Positions 7,706 through 16,012 of a DNA stretch of 64,000 nucleotides are shown here, piece by piece. The translations under genes were made by a program, and so were the position numbers. Within the stretch, counting starts at the first letter, position 1; each line of letters begins with the position of its first letter. The stretch is from NCBI RefSeq assembly GCF_004345665.1, contig NZ_SLWR01000002.1, positions 1 to 64,000 of the forward strand. Direction: 5' to 3'. The notes beneath the pieces are model-generated. The model saw only the letters and a list, made by a program, of their open reading frames with translations, had not been told where the DNA came from and ran no database searches. The DNA is from Kribbella antiqua (lineage in GTDB: Bacteria; Actinomycetota; Actinomycetes; Propionibacteriales; Kribbellaceae).

Positions 7706-8977
7706 TCAGGCCGTCACGAGGCGACGTCCGATGCTCGCGGACATCAGCGCGGCCGCCGCGCACAAGCCGCCGGCCAGGTACCAGGCGAGGTTGTAGCTGC
7801 CCTGTACGTCGCGGATCGCGCCGGCTCCGGTCGCGGCCAGCGCGGCGCCGATCTGGTGCGACGCGAAGACCCAGCCGAAGACGATCGGCCCGTCGACACC
7901 GAACCACTCGCGGCACAATGCCACCGTCGGCGGCACCGTCGCAACCCAGTCCAGCCCGTAGAAGATGATGAACACCCAGATGCTCGGCTGAGCCGTCGGA
8001 CCGAGCAGAGACGGCAGCACCAGCAGCGAAAGTCCGCGCAGCGAGTAGTACGCGATCAACAGGTACCGCGGATCCCACCGGTCCGTCAGCCAGCCGGACA
8101 CGATCGTGCCGCCCACGTCGAACACGCCCACCAACGCCAGCAACGACGCAGCGGTCGTCGCCGGCATGCCGTGGTCGTGCGCAGCCGTGACGAAGTGGGT
8201 GCCGATGAGCCCGTTGGTGGACGCACCACAGATCGCAAAGCCACCCGCGAGCATCCAGAACGCGGGCCGACGCATGGCGGTCCGCAACGCAGTCAGAGCG
8301 CGCAGTGCGCTGCTCCCAGTCGCGTCGACGCGCTGCCCGACTGTGCTGCCCTCCGGAGCGCCGTACGCCGTCAGTCCGACATCGCTCGGGTAGTCGCGCA
8401 AAAAGAGCAACACCAGCGGTACGACGGCCAGCGCGGTGCCGGCCGCAACGAGAGCAGGGACGCGCCAGCCGTAGGCGCTGGCCAGGGAGGCGATGAGCGG
8501 CAGGAAGATGAGCTGACCGGTCGCACCCGCAGCAGTCAGGATGCCGGTGACCAGTCCGCGCCGCTCGACGAACCAGCGGCCGGTGATCGTCGCGACGAAC
8601 GTCATCGACATCGATCCGGTGCCGACGCCGACCAGCAGACCCCAGCAGAGCAGTAGCTGCCAGGACGCGGTCATGAAGACGGTGAGCCCGCTGCCGAGCG
8701 CGATCAGCACCAGCGCCCCGCTGACCACCCGGCGCAGGCCGAGCCGATCCATCAGCGCGGCGGCGAACGGCGAGATCAGCCCGAACAGCAGGAGGTTGAT
8801 CGACACCGAAGCCGAGATCGTCGCGTGCGACCACCCGAACTCGTCGTGCAACGGATCCAGCAGCACACCGGGCACCGAGCGGAACCCGGCCGCACCGATC
8901 AACGTCACGAACCCGACCGCCGCGACCGCCCAGGCCAGGTGCACGCGGGCCGTCTTCTTCTCCACAATCTGCGTCAC
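7706..8977 (-). CDS. MFS transporter
   Basis: A 12-helix major facilitator of about 423 residues. The first helix starts AWAVAAVGFVTLIGAAGF, and the family loop 2-3 signature appears as PFAAALMDRLGLRRVV. The overall pattern is closest to monocarboxylate/oxalate-formate type MFS permeases, but the substrate cannot be inferred. The chosen GTG start at 8977 keeps the divergent control region outside the gene; a further ATG at 9001 would add eight residues. It is divergent from the AraC-type regulator gene and 22 bases upstream of soxR on the same strand. Confidence 0.85.
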   Translation of the reverse strand: MTQIVEKKTARVHLAWAVAAVGFVTLIGAAGFRSVPGVLLDPLHDEFGWSHATISASVSINLLLFGLISPFAAALMDRLGLRRVVSGALVLIALGSGLTVFMTASWQLLLCWGLLVGVGTGSMSMTFVATITGRWFVERRGLVTGILTAAGATGQLIFLPLIASLASAYGWRVPALVAAGTALAVVPLVLLFLRDYPSDVGLTAYGAPEGSTVGQRVDATGSSALRALTALRTAMRRPAFWMLAGGFAICGASTNGLIGTHFVTAAHDHGMPATTAASLLALVGVFDVGGTIVSGWLTDRWDPRYLLIAYYSLRGLSLLVLPSLLGPTAQPSIWVFIIFYGLDWVATVPPTVALCREWFGVDGPIVFGWVFASHQIGAALAATGAGAIRDVQGSYNLAWYLAGGLCAAAALMSASIGRRLVTA

Positions 8978-8984
8978 CCGCCAA

Positions 8985-9048
8985 GTTTGACGGTTCGACA
9001 CGGGTCAAACTACTGGCCAAAATGCCAACATGTGTAAAGATGTGGCCA
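8985..9048. promoter_or_regulatory. divergent control region with inverted and direct repeats
   Basis: The gap between the MFS gene and the regulator gene contains an inverted repeat GTTTGAC (8985-8991) / GTCAAAC (9004-9010) and two copies of the palindrome TGGCCA (9014-9019 and 9043-9048). These are candidate binding sites for the adjacent AraC-type regulator. No strong ribosome binding site precedes ATG 9048, so a leaderless transcript is possible. Confidence 0.4.
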
Positions 9049-10022
9049 TGCCAACTCCGCCGTCTCACGTTGTGGCTGTTCTGGCCCTCGAACCGGTCGT
9101 CGGGTTCGACCTGACCATCCCGCCGACCGTGTTCGGAGCGGCGACCCGCGCCGACGGGACAAAGCTGTACGACGTACGGATCTGCGGGCTGGAGCTGGGC
9201 GCGCCGGTGCGGGCCAGCGCTGGGTTCAGCCTCATCCCGGACTACGGACCGGAGGCGCTGGCCGAGGCGGACACGGTGATCATTCCGGGCACCTACATCC
9301 CGCAGCCGCGGCACGAGGGCTCGCTGCCTGACGACCTGGCGAAGGCGCTGGACACCATCCGGCCGGGCACCCGGATCGCGTCGATCTGCACCGGCGCGTT
9401 CGTGCTCGCCGCGGCCGGGCTGCTCGACGGGCGGCCGGCCACCACGCATTGGCAGCGGGCGCAGATGTTCCGCGACCTCTATCCGCAGGTGAAGCTCGAC
9501 GAAGAACTCCTCTTCATCGACGACGGCGACATCGTCACGTCCGCCGGGCTCGCCGCGGGCGTCGACCTCTGCCTGCATCTGATCCGCCGCGACTTCGGCA
9601 GTGAAGTCGCCAACCGCGCCGCCCGGCATTGCGTCGTACCGCCGTGGCGTGATGGTGGGCAGTCACAGTTCATCGAGCGCGTCGTACCGGACGAAGGCAG
9701 CGAGGGCACCGCGCCGACGCGCGCGTGGGCGCTGGCACGGCTCGACGAGGAGCTCAGCCTGCCTGCGATGGCCGAGTACGCACGGATGAGCGTGCGCACC
9801 TTCAGTCGTCGCTTCAAGGCCGAGACCGGTCAGTCGCCAGGCACGTGGCTGCTGCAGCAACGCGTGCGGCACGCGTGCCACCTGCTGGAGACGACAGACC
9901 TGTCCGTCGACCGCGTCGCCGAATCGGCCGGACTCGGCACCGCTGCTTCCCTGCGTCATCACCTCCGTTCCGAACTCGGGGTCTCTCCCCTCGCCTACCG
10001 CAAAACCTTCCGCACCGGTTAG
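9048..10022 (+). CDS. GlxA-type transcriptional regulator (DJ-1/PfpI domain plus AraC domain)
   Basis: A 324-residue regulator. The N-terminal DJ-1/PfpI-like domain (about 1-185) has the elbow ASICTGAFVLAAAGLLDGRPATTHW with the conserved Cys. The C-terminal AraC/XylS DNA-binding domain (about 220-320) carries two helix-turn-helix units (MAEYARMSVRTFSRRFKAET, then VDRVAESAGLG...LRHHLRSELGVSPLAYRKTF). Proteins of this build often control amine or amino-acid derivative catabolism. Divergent from the MFS gene, which is its most likely target. ATG 9048 is preferred over ATG 9030 but not proven. The 3' end overlaps the convergent peptidase gene by four bases. Confidence 0.9.
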   Translation: MPTPPSHVVAVLALEPVVGFDLTIPPTVFGAATRADGTKLYDVRICGLELGAPVRASAGFSLIPDYGPEALAEADTVIIPGTYIPQPRHEGSLPDDLAKALDTIRPGTRIASICTGAFVLAAAGLLDGRPATTHWQRAQMFRDLYPQVKLDEELLFIDDGDIVTSAGLAAGVDLCLHLIRRDFGSEVANRAARHCVVPPWRDGGQSQFIERVVPDEGSEGTAPTRAWALARLDEELSLPAMAEYARMSVRTFSRRFKAETGQSPGTWLLQQRVRHACHLLETTDLSVDRVAESAGLGTAASLRHHLRSELGVSPLAYRKTFRTG

Positions 10023-11146
10023 AGCTCGACCAGCTCGTGCGGGCGGTTGTTCATCGACTCCACGCCGTCCTCGGTGACCACGACGATGTCCTCGATCCGT
10101 GCACCCCACCGCCCTGGTTGGTAGAGGCCCGGCTCGACGCTGAACGCCATCCCTGGTTCGAGAATCAGCCCGTTCCCACTGACAATGTACGGGTCTTCGT
10201 GCACGTCGAGCCCGATCCCATGACCGGTCCTGTGGATAAACAGCTCGCCGAGCCCGGCCGCCTCGATCACCGACCGCGCCGCCGCATCGATCGACTCCGC
10301 CGAGACTCCCGGCCGGACCGCATCCACCGCCGCCTGCTGCGCCTCCCGCAGTACGGCGTACGTCGCGGCGACATCCGCATCGCGCGGCGCACCGACGGCG
10401 TAGGTCCGGGTCGAGTCGGAGTTGTAGCCCTCGGCAACCGGTCCGCCGATGTCGACGACCACCACGTCACCGGCCTCGATCACCCGGTCCGACACAGAGT
10501 GATGCGGGCTCGCACTGTTCAGCCCGCTGCCGACGATGATGAAGTCGGCCGCGGCGTGGCCCTCCTCGACGATCGCGGCGGCGATGTCCGCGCCGACCTC
10601 CGCTTCGGTCCGGCCCGGGCGCAACCACTCGCCGACCCGCGCGTGCACCCGGTCGATCGCCGCGCCTGCCTTCCGCAACGCCTCGATCTCCGCCGCGTCC
10701 TTGCGCATCCGCAGCTCACGCACGATCGGCCCGGCCAGCTGCTGCTCAGCCTTCGGCAACGCCTCCCGCAACGCCAGCACATGCAACGCAGGCGTGAAGT
10801 CACTCACCGCCACGCGATCCGATCCCCGCAGCCGATCCGCGGCAACGGCGTACGGGTCGTCGCCATCGACCCACGTCACCACCTCGACGCCGAGCTGCTC
10901 CAGTGGTACGTCGGCGAAACCGGGCGCCTCCAGCTTCGGTACGACGAGCGCCGGCGGCCCCTCCGCCGGGATCACGAGCGTGGTGAGCCGCTCGAACGAG
11001 CCGCCCGCCTGACCGAGCAGATAGCGCAGATCTGACCCCGGCGCGATCAACAGACCGGTGCCGGCCGCGGCTTCCCGGGCGCGCTCCAACCGGGCACGCA
11101 GTACGGCGGAATCGGGTACGGGACCGTGTGGCGTTCGACTCGACAT
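10019..11146 (-). CDS. M24 family metallopeptidase (Xaa-Pro dipeptidase-like)
   Basis: A 375-residue aminopeptidase P / prolidase-like enzyme that would remove residues before proline from small peptides in the cytosol. The N-terminal creatinase-type domain (1-140) precedes the pita-bread catalytic domain. All five metal ligands are visible in order: D in VVDIGG, D in YNSDSTRTY, H in HRTGHGIGLDVHE, E in FSVEPGLY and E in ARIEDIV. It stands alone between a convergent regulator gene and a divergent hydrolase gene. Confidence 0.92.
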   Translation of the reverse strand: MSSRTPHGPVPDSAVLRARLERAREAAAGTGLLIAPGSDLRYLLGQAGGSFERLTTLVIPAEGPPALVVPKLEAPGFADVPLEQLGVEVVTWVDGDDPYAVAADRLRGSDRVAVSDFTPALHVLALREALPKAEQQLAGPIVRELRMRKDAAEIEALRKAGAAIDRVHARVGEWLRPGRTEAEVGADIAAAIVEEGHAAADFIIVGSGLNSASPHHSVSDRVIEAGDVVVVDIGGPVAEGYNSDSTRTYAVGAPRDADVAATYAVLREAQQAAVDAVRPGVSAESIDAAARSVIEAAGLGELFIHRTGHGIGLDVHEDPYIVSGNGLILEPGMAFSVEPGLYQPGRWGARIEDIVVVTEDGVESMNNRPHELVEL

Positions 11147-11235
11147 GAGCCGACGATAACCCGTGATCAGAAACTGTCGGCGGGGCTTGCTACAACTTCT
11201 GCCGAGACCTGATCCCAGGGCGAAAGGCGACGATC

Positions 11236-12027
11236 ATGGCACTCCACTATGTGTCCCACGGCGAGGGCGTACCCGTGCTTGCGCTGCACGGCTGGACTCC
11301 GGACCACCGGTTGATGTCCGGCTGTCTGGAGCCGGTGTTCGCCGACCTGCCGGGATACCGGCGGCTCTACCCAGACCTGCCCGGGATGGGACAGACCCCA
11401 GCTGGCTCGATCGACAGCTCCGACGGGATCATGGCGGAGGTACGCGCGTTCATCGACGAGCAGATCGGCGACGAACCATTCGTCCTGATCGGCGAGTCGT
11501 ACGGCGGCTACCTCGCGCGCGGCCTCGTCGCCGAGCGCCCCGAGCAGATCCTCGGGCTCAGCCTGATCTGCCCGGTCGGCACGATCCTGGACAACGCGCA
11601 GCGGAACGTGCCCGAGCACGTCGTACTGCGGTCGGAGCCGGGCGTGGTCGAGTCGCTGGCCGAGGGCGAGGACTTCACCGACATCGCGGTCGTCCAGACC
11701 GCCGCGGCGTTGAAGGCGTATCGCTCCGACGTCGCGCCAGGCCTCGATGCCGCCGACCTCGAGGCGCTGGAACGGATCCGCAAGAACTGGACGCTCTCCA
11801 TCGCGCCGGAGAGCGGTCCTGCCTACCAGCGACCATCGCTGATCGTCTGCGGCAGGCAGGACTCGGTCACCGGCTTCGAGGACCAGTACGTGCTGCTCCC
11901 CCACTACCCACGCGCGACCTTCGCGGTTCTCGACGTCGCCGGCCACAACCTCCAGCTCGAACAGCCCGGCCTGTTCGCCACGCTGACTCGCGAGTGGTTG
12001 CAACGAGTCTCGGAGGAGGCCGGCTAG
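11236..12027 (+). CDS. alpha/beta fold hydrolase
   Basis: A cytosolic serine hydrolase of 263 residues with no signal peptide. The nucleophile elbow is GESYGGY, the oxyanion-side motif is LHGWTPDHR, the acid is the Asp in CGRQDSV and the base the His in AGHNLQLE. The start ATG 11236 follows GGGCGAAAGGCG. It ends one base before the stop of the convergent dehydratase gene. The substrate is unknown. Confidence 0.9.
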   Translation: MALHYVSHGEGVPVLALHGWTPDHRLMSGCLEPVFADLPGYRRLYPDLPGMGQTPAGSIDSSDGIMAEVRAFIDEQIGDEPFVLIGESYGGYLARGLVAERPEQILGLSLICPVGTILDNAQRNVPEHVVLRSEPGVVESLAEGEDFTDIAVVQTAAALKAYRSDVAPGLDAADLEALERIRKNWTLSIAPESGPAYQRPSLIVCGRQDSVTGFEDQYVLLPHYPRATFAVLDVAGHNLQLEQPGLFATLTREWLQRVSEEAG

Positions 12028-12028
12028 C

Positions 12029-13324
12029 TCACGGCGCCTCGAGACTTCCGTCCGGCTTGCGGACCTGGGCGACCCAGCGCTCGAACAGGTGGTACGTCGG
12101 CGGGAACTTGGCCGCCGCCTGCTCGTCGAGGTCGACACCCCAGCCCGGTTCGTCACTCGGATACAAGTGGCCATCGGCAACAACCGGCGTACCCGGGAAG
12201 ACCTCGTGCGTCGCGTCGTTGTACTCGTGCGACTCCTGGTATCCGAAGGCCGGCGTGGAGACGTCGAGCGCGAGGTTGGCCGCGACGCCGACGGGCGTGA
12301 TGTCGCCGGGCGAATGGAACGCCGTCCGGACGCCGGTCAATTCGGCCATCGCGACGAGCTTGCGCGTTGGTGTCAGGCCACCGACCGCTGACGTGTGGAG
12401 CCGGAGCAGGTCGACTCCACCGTCGCGGATCAACCGGGCCGCGTCGGTGACCGAGCCGATCTGCTCGCCGACCGCGAGCGGCATCGGCGACGCCGCGCGT
12501 ACCTCGGGCAGGCGGTGGTAGAGCTCGGGCGCGATCACGTCCTCGAGGAAGGCGAGGTGATAGGGCTCGAGTGAGCGGGCGAGCACGATGGCCTGCTTCG
12601 GCGTCAGCCTGCTGTGCACGTCGTGCATCAGGTTGATGTCGTCGCCGAGCCGCTCGCGTGCGGCCGCGAACAGCCGGGGGACCTCGCGCAGGTACTCCTC
12701 TGGCTCCCAGCCGTCCCGATGCGGTGAGCGAGGGTATCCGCCGAGCGTGCCGGGTGCGCCGTACGTCCCGGGACCCTTGCCGCCGACCTGCAGCCGAATG
12801 TTGCGGTAGCCGGCAGCACGTAGCTGCTCGGCTTGGTCGAGGGTGACGTCTATGCTCGGCCCGGCGGCGTGCGTGTACACCTCGACACCGGCCCGGCTGC
12901 GACCACCGATCAGCTCGTAAACCGGCATCCCCGCGCGCTTGCCGGCGATGTCCCACAGCGCTTGGTCCAACCCGGACAGCGCGTTGTTGAGCACCGGTCC
13001 ACCACGCCAGTACGACGAATAGTGCACGAGCCGGGTGATGTCCTCGATGTCCGCCGGGTGCCGTCCGATCGCCAAGGGTGCGACGTGCTCGGTCACCGCG
13101 GCGGCCACTGCGGCGAACCGCTGGGTGAACGTTGCACAGCCCAGCCCGTACAGCCCGTCGTCGGAGGTGTCGACCCGGACGACGACGAGCGGGATCCCCT
13201 CCGGTGCGGTGACGATCGGCCGAACCCTGGTGATCCGCAGCTTGTCCCGCCCTGTCCACGGTGGAAGAGCTTCCGGCAATCCGCCGGCGGGATCGAGCAG
13301 GTGATGTGAGTCGTGCTCGGTCAC
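12029..13324 (-). CDS. enolase-superfamily sugar-acid dehydratase (ManD / RspA family)
   Basis: A Mg-dependent dehydratase of 431 residues that would convert a sugar acid such as D-mannonate or D-gluconate to the 2-keto-3-deoxy acid. The barrel ligands are D in LMHDVHSRL, E in LEDVIAPE and E in VGEQIGSV; the mobile loop and FHSPGDITPVGVAANLALD are typical of the family. GTG 13324 is chosen because GAGGAG sits directly before it; translating further upstream gives only unrelated low-complexity sequence. Members vary between efficient mannonate dehydratases and weakly active ones, so the exact substrate is open. Confidence 0.9.
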   Translation of the reverse strand: MTEHDSHHLLDPAGGLPEALPPWTGRDKLRITRVRPIVTAPEGIPLVVVRVDTSDDGLYGLGCATFTQRFAAVAAAVTEHVAPLAIGRHPADIEDITRLVHYSSYWRGGPVLNNALSGLDQALWDIAGKRAGMPVYELIGGRSRAGVEVYTHAAGPSIDVTLDQAEQLRAAGYRNIRLQVGGKGPGTYGAPGTLGGYPRSPHRDGWEPEEYLREVPRLFAAARERLGDDINLMHDVHSRLTPKQAIVLARSLEPYHLAFLEDVIAPELYHRLPEVRAASPMPLAVGEQIGSVTDAARLIRDGGVDLLRLHTSAVGGLTPTRKLVAMAELTGVRTAFHSPGDITPVGVAANLALDVSTPAFGYQESHEYNDATHEVFPGTPVVADGHLYPSDEPGWGVDLDEQAAAKFPPTYHLFERWVAQVRKPDGSLEAP

Positions 13325-13475
13325 ACGGTCTCCTCTGGTGATGTGAGCGGCACCGCCCCGGTAGCTCCAGACAGCCGCGAACGAGGCGGAATCGTCGAGC
13401 TGTTCAAAGCCTAGACTCCGCGGTCCCCAACGATCGGCCCTGCCCATGCGGGCTACCTGCGGGTAATGTCGGGGC

Positions 13476-14387
13476 ATGGCGAGTGCAAAGCGGCCGGCCG
13501 GGTGGGGGTTGCTTGTCGCGTTGGTCCAAGGGCGGACGCGGATCGCCGACGAACGTCTCGAGGCGGCCGTCCGCGGCCAAGTCGTCCTGGTGACCGGGGC
13601 GTCGTACGGGATCGGGGAGGCGACCGCTCGGCGGTTGGCGCGGGCGGGCGCGGTTGTGTTGCTCGTCGCGCGTACAGCGGAGCAGCTCGAGCTGGTGGCG
13701 GATGAGATCCGCGGCTCTGGTGGGCAGGCGTTCACCTATCCCGCGAATCTGGCCGACCCGGCGGCGGTCGAGGAGCTGGTGCAGACCGTCCTGGCTGAGC
13801 ACGGGCGCGTGGATGCGCTGGTGAGCAACGCCGGCAAGTCGATCCGGCGGTCGGTCGCGGACTCGTACCAACGGTTCCACGACATCGAGCGGACGAACGC
13901 GATCAACTACCTCGGCCCGGCCAAGCTCGTGCTCGAACTGCTGCCGTCGATGCGCGAACGCGGCTCCGGCCACATCGTCAACGTGTCGACGGCTGGGGTC
14001 CGCACGCCGCCGCTGGCGCGCTGGTCGGCGTACCTCGCGTCGAAGAGCGCGTTCGACGTCTGGCTGCGGTGTGTCGCGCAGGAGATCCGGGGCGATGGGG
14101 TGACCACGTCGACGGTCTACATGGGCCTCGTCCACACCCGGATGAGCGCGCCGACCGCGCTGCTGAACAAGATGCCCGGGCTCACGCCGGAGCAGGCCGC
14201 CGATCAGGTCTGTACGGCGGTCGCCGTACGCCCGCACAACATCACTCCACCCCTAGTCCGCCCAGCCGACGCCTTCGGCAACTTGTTCCGAGTCCCCACC
14301 GACCGCCTCTTCGAGCTCTACTTCCGGCTCAGTAGCAGGACCTCGAAGCGGCGGCGCGACAAGCAGGAGGAGCGGGGAGAGCAATGA
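13476..14387 (+). CDS. SDR family oxidoreductase
   Basis: A 303-residue short-chain dehydrogenase. After a 30-residue N-terminal extension with a hydrophobic patch come TGASYGIGEATARRLARAG (cofactor), the NAG motif in LVSNAGKSIRRS, the catalytic Ser in NVSTAGVRTPP and the Tyr-Lys pair in YLASKSAFD. The C-terminal tail is rich in Arg and Lys. This build is common in ketoreductases acting on long-chain acyl substrates. Its stop overlaps the start of the acyl-CoA synthetase gene (ATGA), so the two are translationally coupled and probably share a lipid substrate. Confidence 0.9.
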   Translation: MASAKRPAGWGLLVALVQGRTRIADERLEAAVRGQVVLVTGASYGIGEATARRLARAGAVVLLVARTAEQLELVADEIRGSGGQAFTYPANLADPAAVEELVQTVLAEHGRVDALVSNAGKSIRRSVADSYQRFHDIERTNAINYLGPAKLVLELLPSMRERGSGHIVNVSTAGVRTPPLARWSAYLASKSAFDVWLRCVAQEIRGDGVTTSTVYMGLVHTRMSAPTALLNKMPGLTPEQAADQVCTAVAVRPHNITPPLVRPADAFGNLFRVPTDRLFELYFRLSSRTSKRRRDKQEERGEQ

Positions 14388-16012
14388 GGACGATGCGACC
14401 GATTGGGCCGATGCGGCCGCCGGAGTGGCTGGTGCAGGGGGCGACGGAGGTTGGTGGGGTGTCGGTCGCACTCATCAAGTCGGGCGTCTGGAAGTCGGTG
14501 CGGCCGTCGCAGCTGGTTGCGATCGAGCGGGCGTTGCGGCAGTGGGGTCAGTCGATGGCGGCGCTCGGCGTGATTGCCGCGATCCGGTATCCCGATCGGC
14601 CTGCGGTGATCGACGAGCAAGGCAGCCTCACGTACGCCGAACTGGATCGCCGCTGTGAGCGGATCGCGGCCGGCCTGCACGCCCAGTACGGCATCGTTGC
14701 CGGGAGCAAGGTCGCCGTACTGTGCCGGAACCACCGCGGCTTCCTGGAAGCAACCCTGTCGGCATGTCGCCTCGGTGCCGACGTGTTGTTCGTCAACACC
14801 GAGTTCGCTCCGCCGCAGATCGAAGCCGTCCTCGAGCGGCATCGGCCCGATCTCCTGATTCACGACGCGGAATTCGCGCCCGAAACAACCGTCTCCACGG
14901 TGGTCGCCTGGCGGGACGACGCTCAGCCAGCGGGGTTGGAAAGTCTCGCGCATTCCGATGCGCCTGAGCCGCCGAAGCCGGACTCACCCGGGCGCATCAC
15001 CATCCTGACCTCCGGAACGACCGGCACACCAAAGGCGGCGCCACGCGCACCGACCGCGTCCGGCCTCGCCGGGCTGACCGCGAGTGCACTCAACCGGATC
15101 GGCCTGAGGTCGGGTGAGCCGATGATCATCTGCCCGCCGCTGTTCCACGGTCTCGGTCTGCTCACGTCGATGCTCGCGCTCTTCCTCGGCTCGCCGATGG
15201 TGCTCGCCCGCAAGTACGACGCCGCCGCCGTACTCGCCTCCGTCGAACAGACCCGCGCCGGCGCGATCGTCGCCGTACCGGTGATGTTGCGGCGGATACT
15301 CGACCTCGGCGCCGCTGAGATCGCGCAGCATGACTTGCGGTCTCTGCGGGCCGTGCTCTCCGGGGCGTCGACGCTGGGCGCGCCGTTGGCCGAGCGGTTC
15401 ATTGCGCAGTTCGGGCCGATCCTGTGCGACGGATATGGATCCAGCGAGGTCGGGATCGCCACGATCGCGACGTCCGCCGATCTACTCGCCGCACCAGGGA
15501 CGGTCGGGCGGCCGTGCCTCGGGAGCTCCATCCGGATCCTCGACGACGAAGACAAGCCCGTGCCGACTGGTGTGACCGGGCGGATCTTCGCCGGCGGCGG
15601 GCTGGTGTTCGGCGGGTACTCCGATGGGTCAAGCAAGACGGTCGTCGACGGGCGGATGAGCACTGGCGATCTCGGACATCTCGACCGCGCCGGCCGGTTG
15701 TTCGTCGACGGACGCGAGGACGACATGATCGTGTCCGGCGGCGAGAACGTCTACCCAGTCGAGGTCGAGACCTGCCTGGCGACTCACCCGGCCGTCGCCG
15801 AGGCCGTGGTCGTCGGCGTGCCGGATGACGAATTCGGCCAGCGGTTGGTGGCGTACATCGTACTGCGCGAGGCTGCGACGGAGGACGAGCTGATCGAGCA
15901 TGTGCGCGCGAATCTGGCGCGATACAAGACGCCGCGGCAGATCGTCGTATTGGACGAGTTCCCGCGCAACGCGACCGGGAAGGTACTGCGAAGCAAGCTC
16001 ACTCCGCCCTGA
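14384..16012 (+). CDS. AMP-binding acyl-CoA synthetase
   Basis: An adenylate-forming ligase of 542 residues that activates a carboxylic acid (probably fatty acid) to its CoA thioester through an acyl-AMP. The P-loop motif is ILTSGTTGTPKA, followed by YGSSEVG, the hinge and core motif MSTGDLGHLD, GGENVYPVEVE, and the catalytic Lys in ATGKVLRSKL. A strong GGAGGAGCGGGGAGAG tract inside the upstream SDR gene serves as ribosome binding site. There is no carrier-protein or condensation domain, so this is not a peptide synthetase. The 3' end overlaps the convergent GH43 gene by 14 bases. Confidence 0.93.
   Translation: MRTMRPIGPMRPPEWLVQGATEVGGVSVALIKSGVWKSVRPSQLVAIERALRQWGQSMAALGVIAAIRYPDRPAVIDEQGSLTYAELDRRCERIAAGLHAQYGIVAGSKVAVLCRNHRGFLEATLSACRLGADVLFVNTEFAPPQIEAVLERHRPDLLIHDAEFAPETTVSTVVAWRDDAQPAGLESLAHSDAPEPPKPDSPGRITILTSGTTGTPKAAPRAPTASGLAGLTASALNRIGLRSGEPMIICPPLFHGLGLLTSMLALFLGSPMVLARKYDAAAVLASVEQTRAGAIVAVPVMLRRILDLGAAEIAQHDLRSLRAVLSGASTLGAPLAERFIAQFGPILCDGYGSSEVGIATIATSADLLAAPGTVGRPCLGSSIRILDDEDKPVPTGVTGRIFAGGGLVFGGYSDGSSKTVVDGRMSTGDLGHLDRAGRLFVDGREDDMIVSGGENVYPVEVETCLATHPAVAEAVVVGVPDDEFGQRLVAYIVLREAATEDELIEHVRANLARYKTPRQIVVLDEFPRNATGKVLRSKLTPP

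Noticed and set aside
12029..13735. Longer version of the dehydratase gene
   Set aside because: The extra 137 N-terminal codons are low-complexity and contain no conserved sequence; GTG 13324 has a good ribosome binding site.
14384..16012. Start of a biosynthetic gene cluster
   Set aside because: The ligase has no carrier or condensation domain, and only one SDR gene accompanies it.
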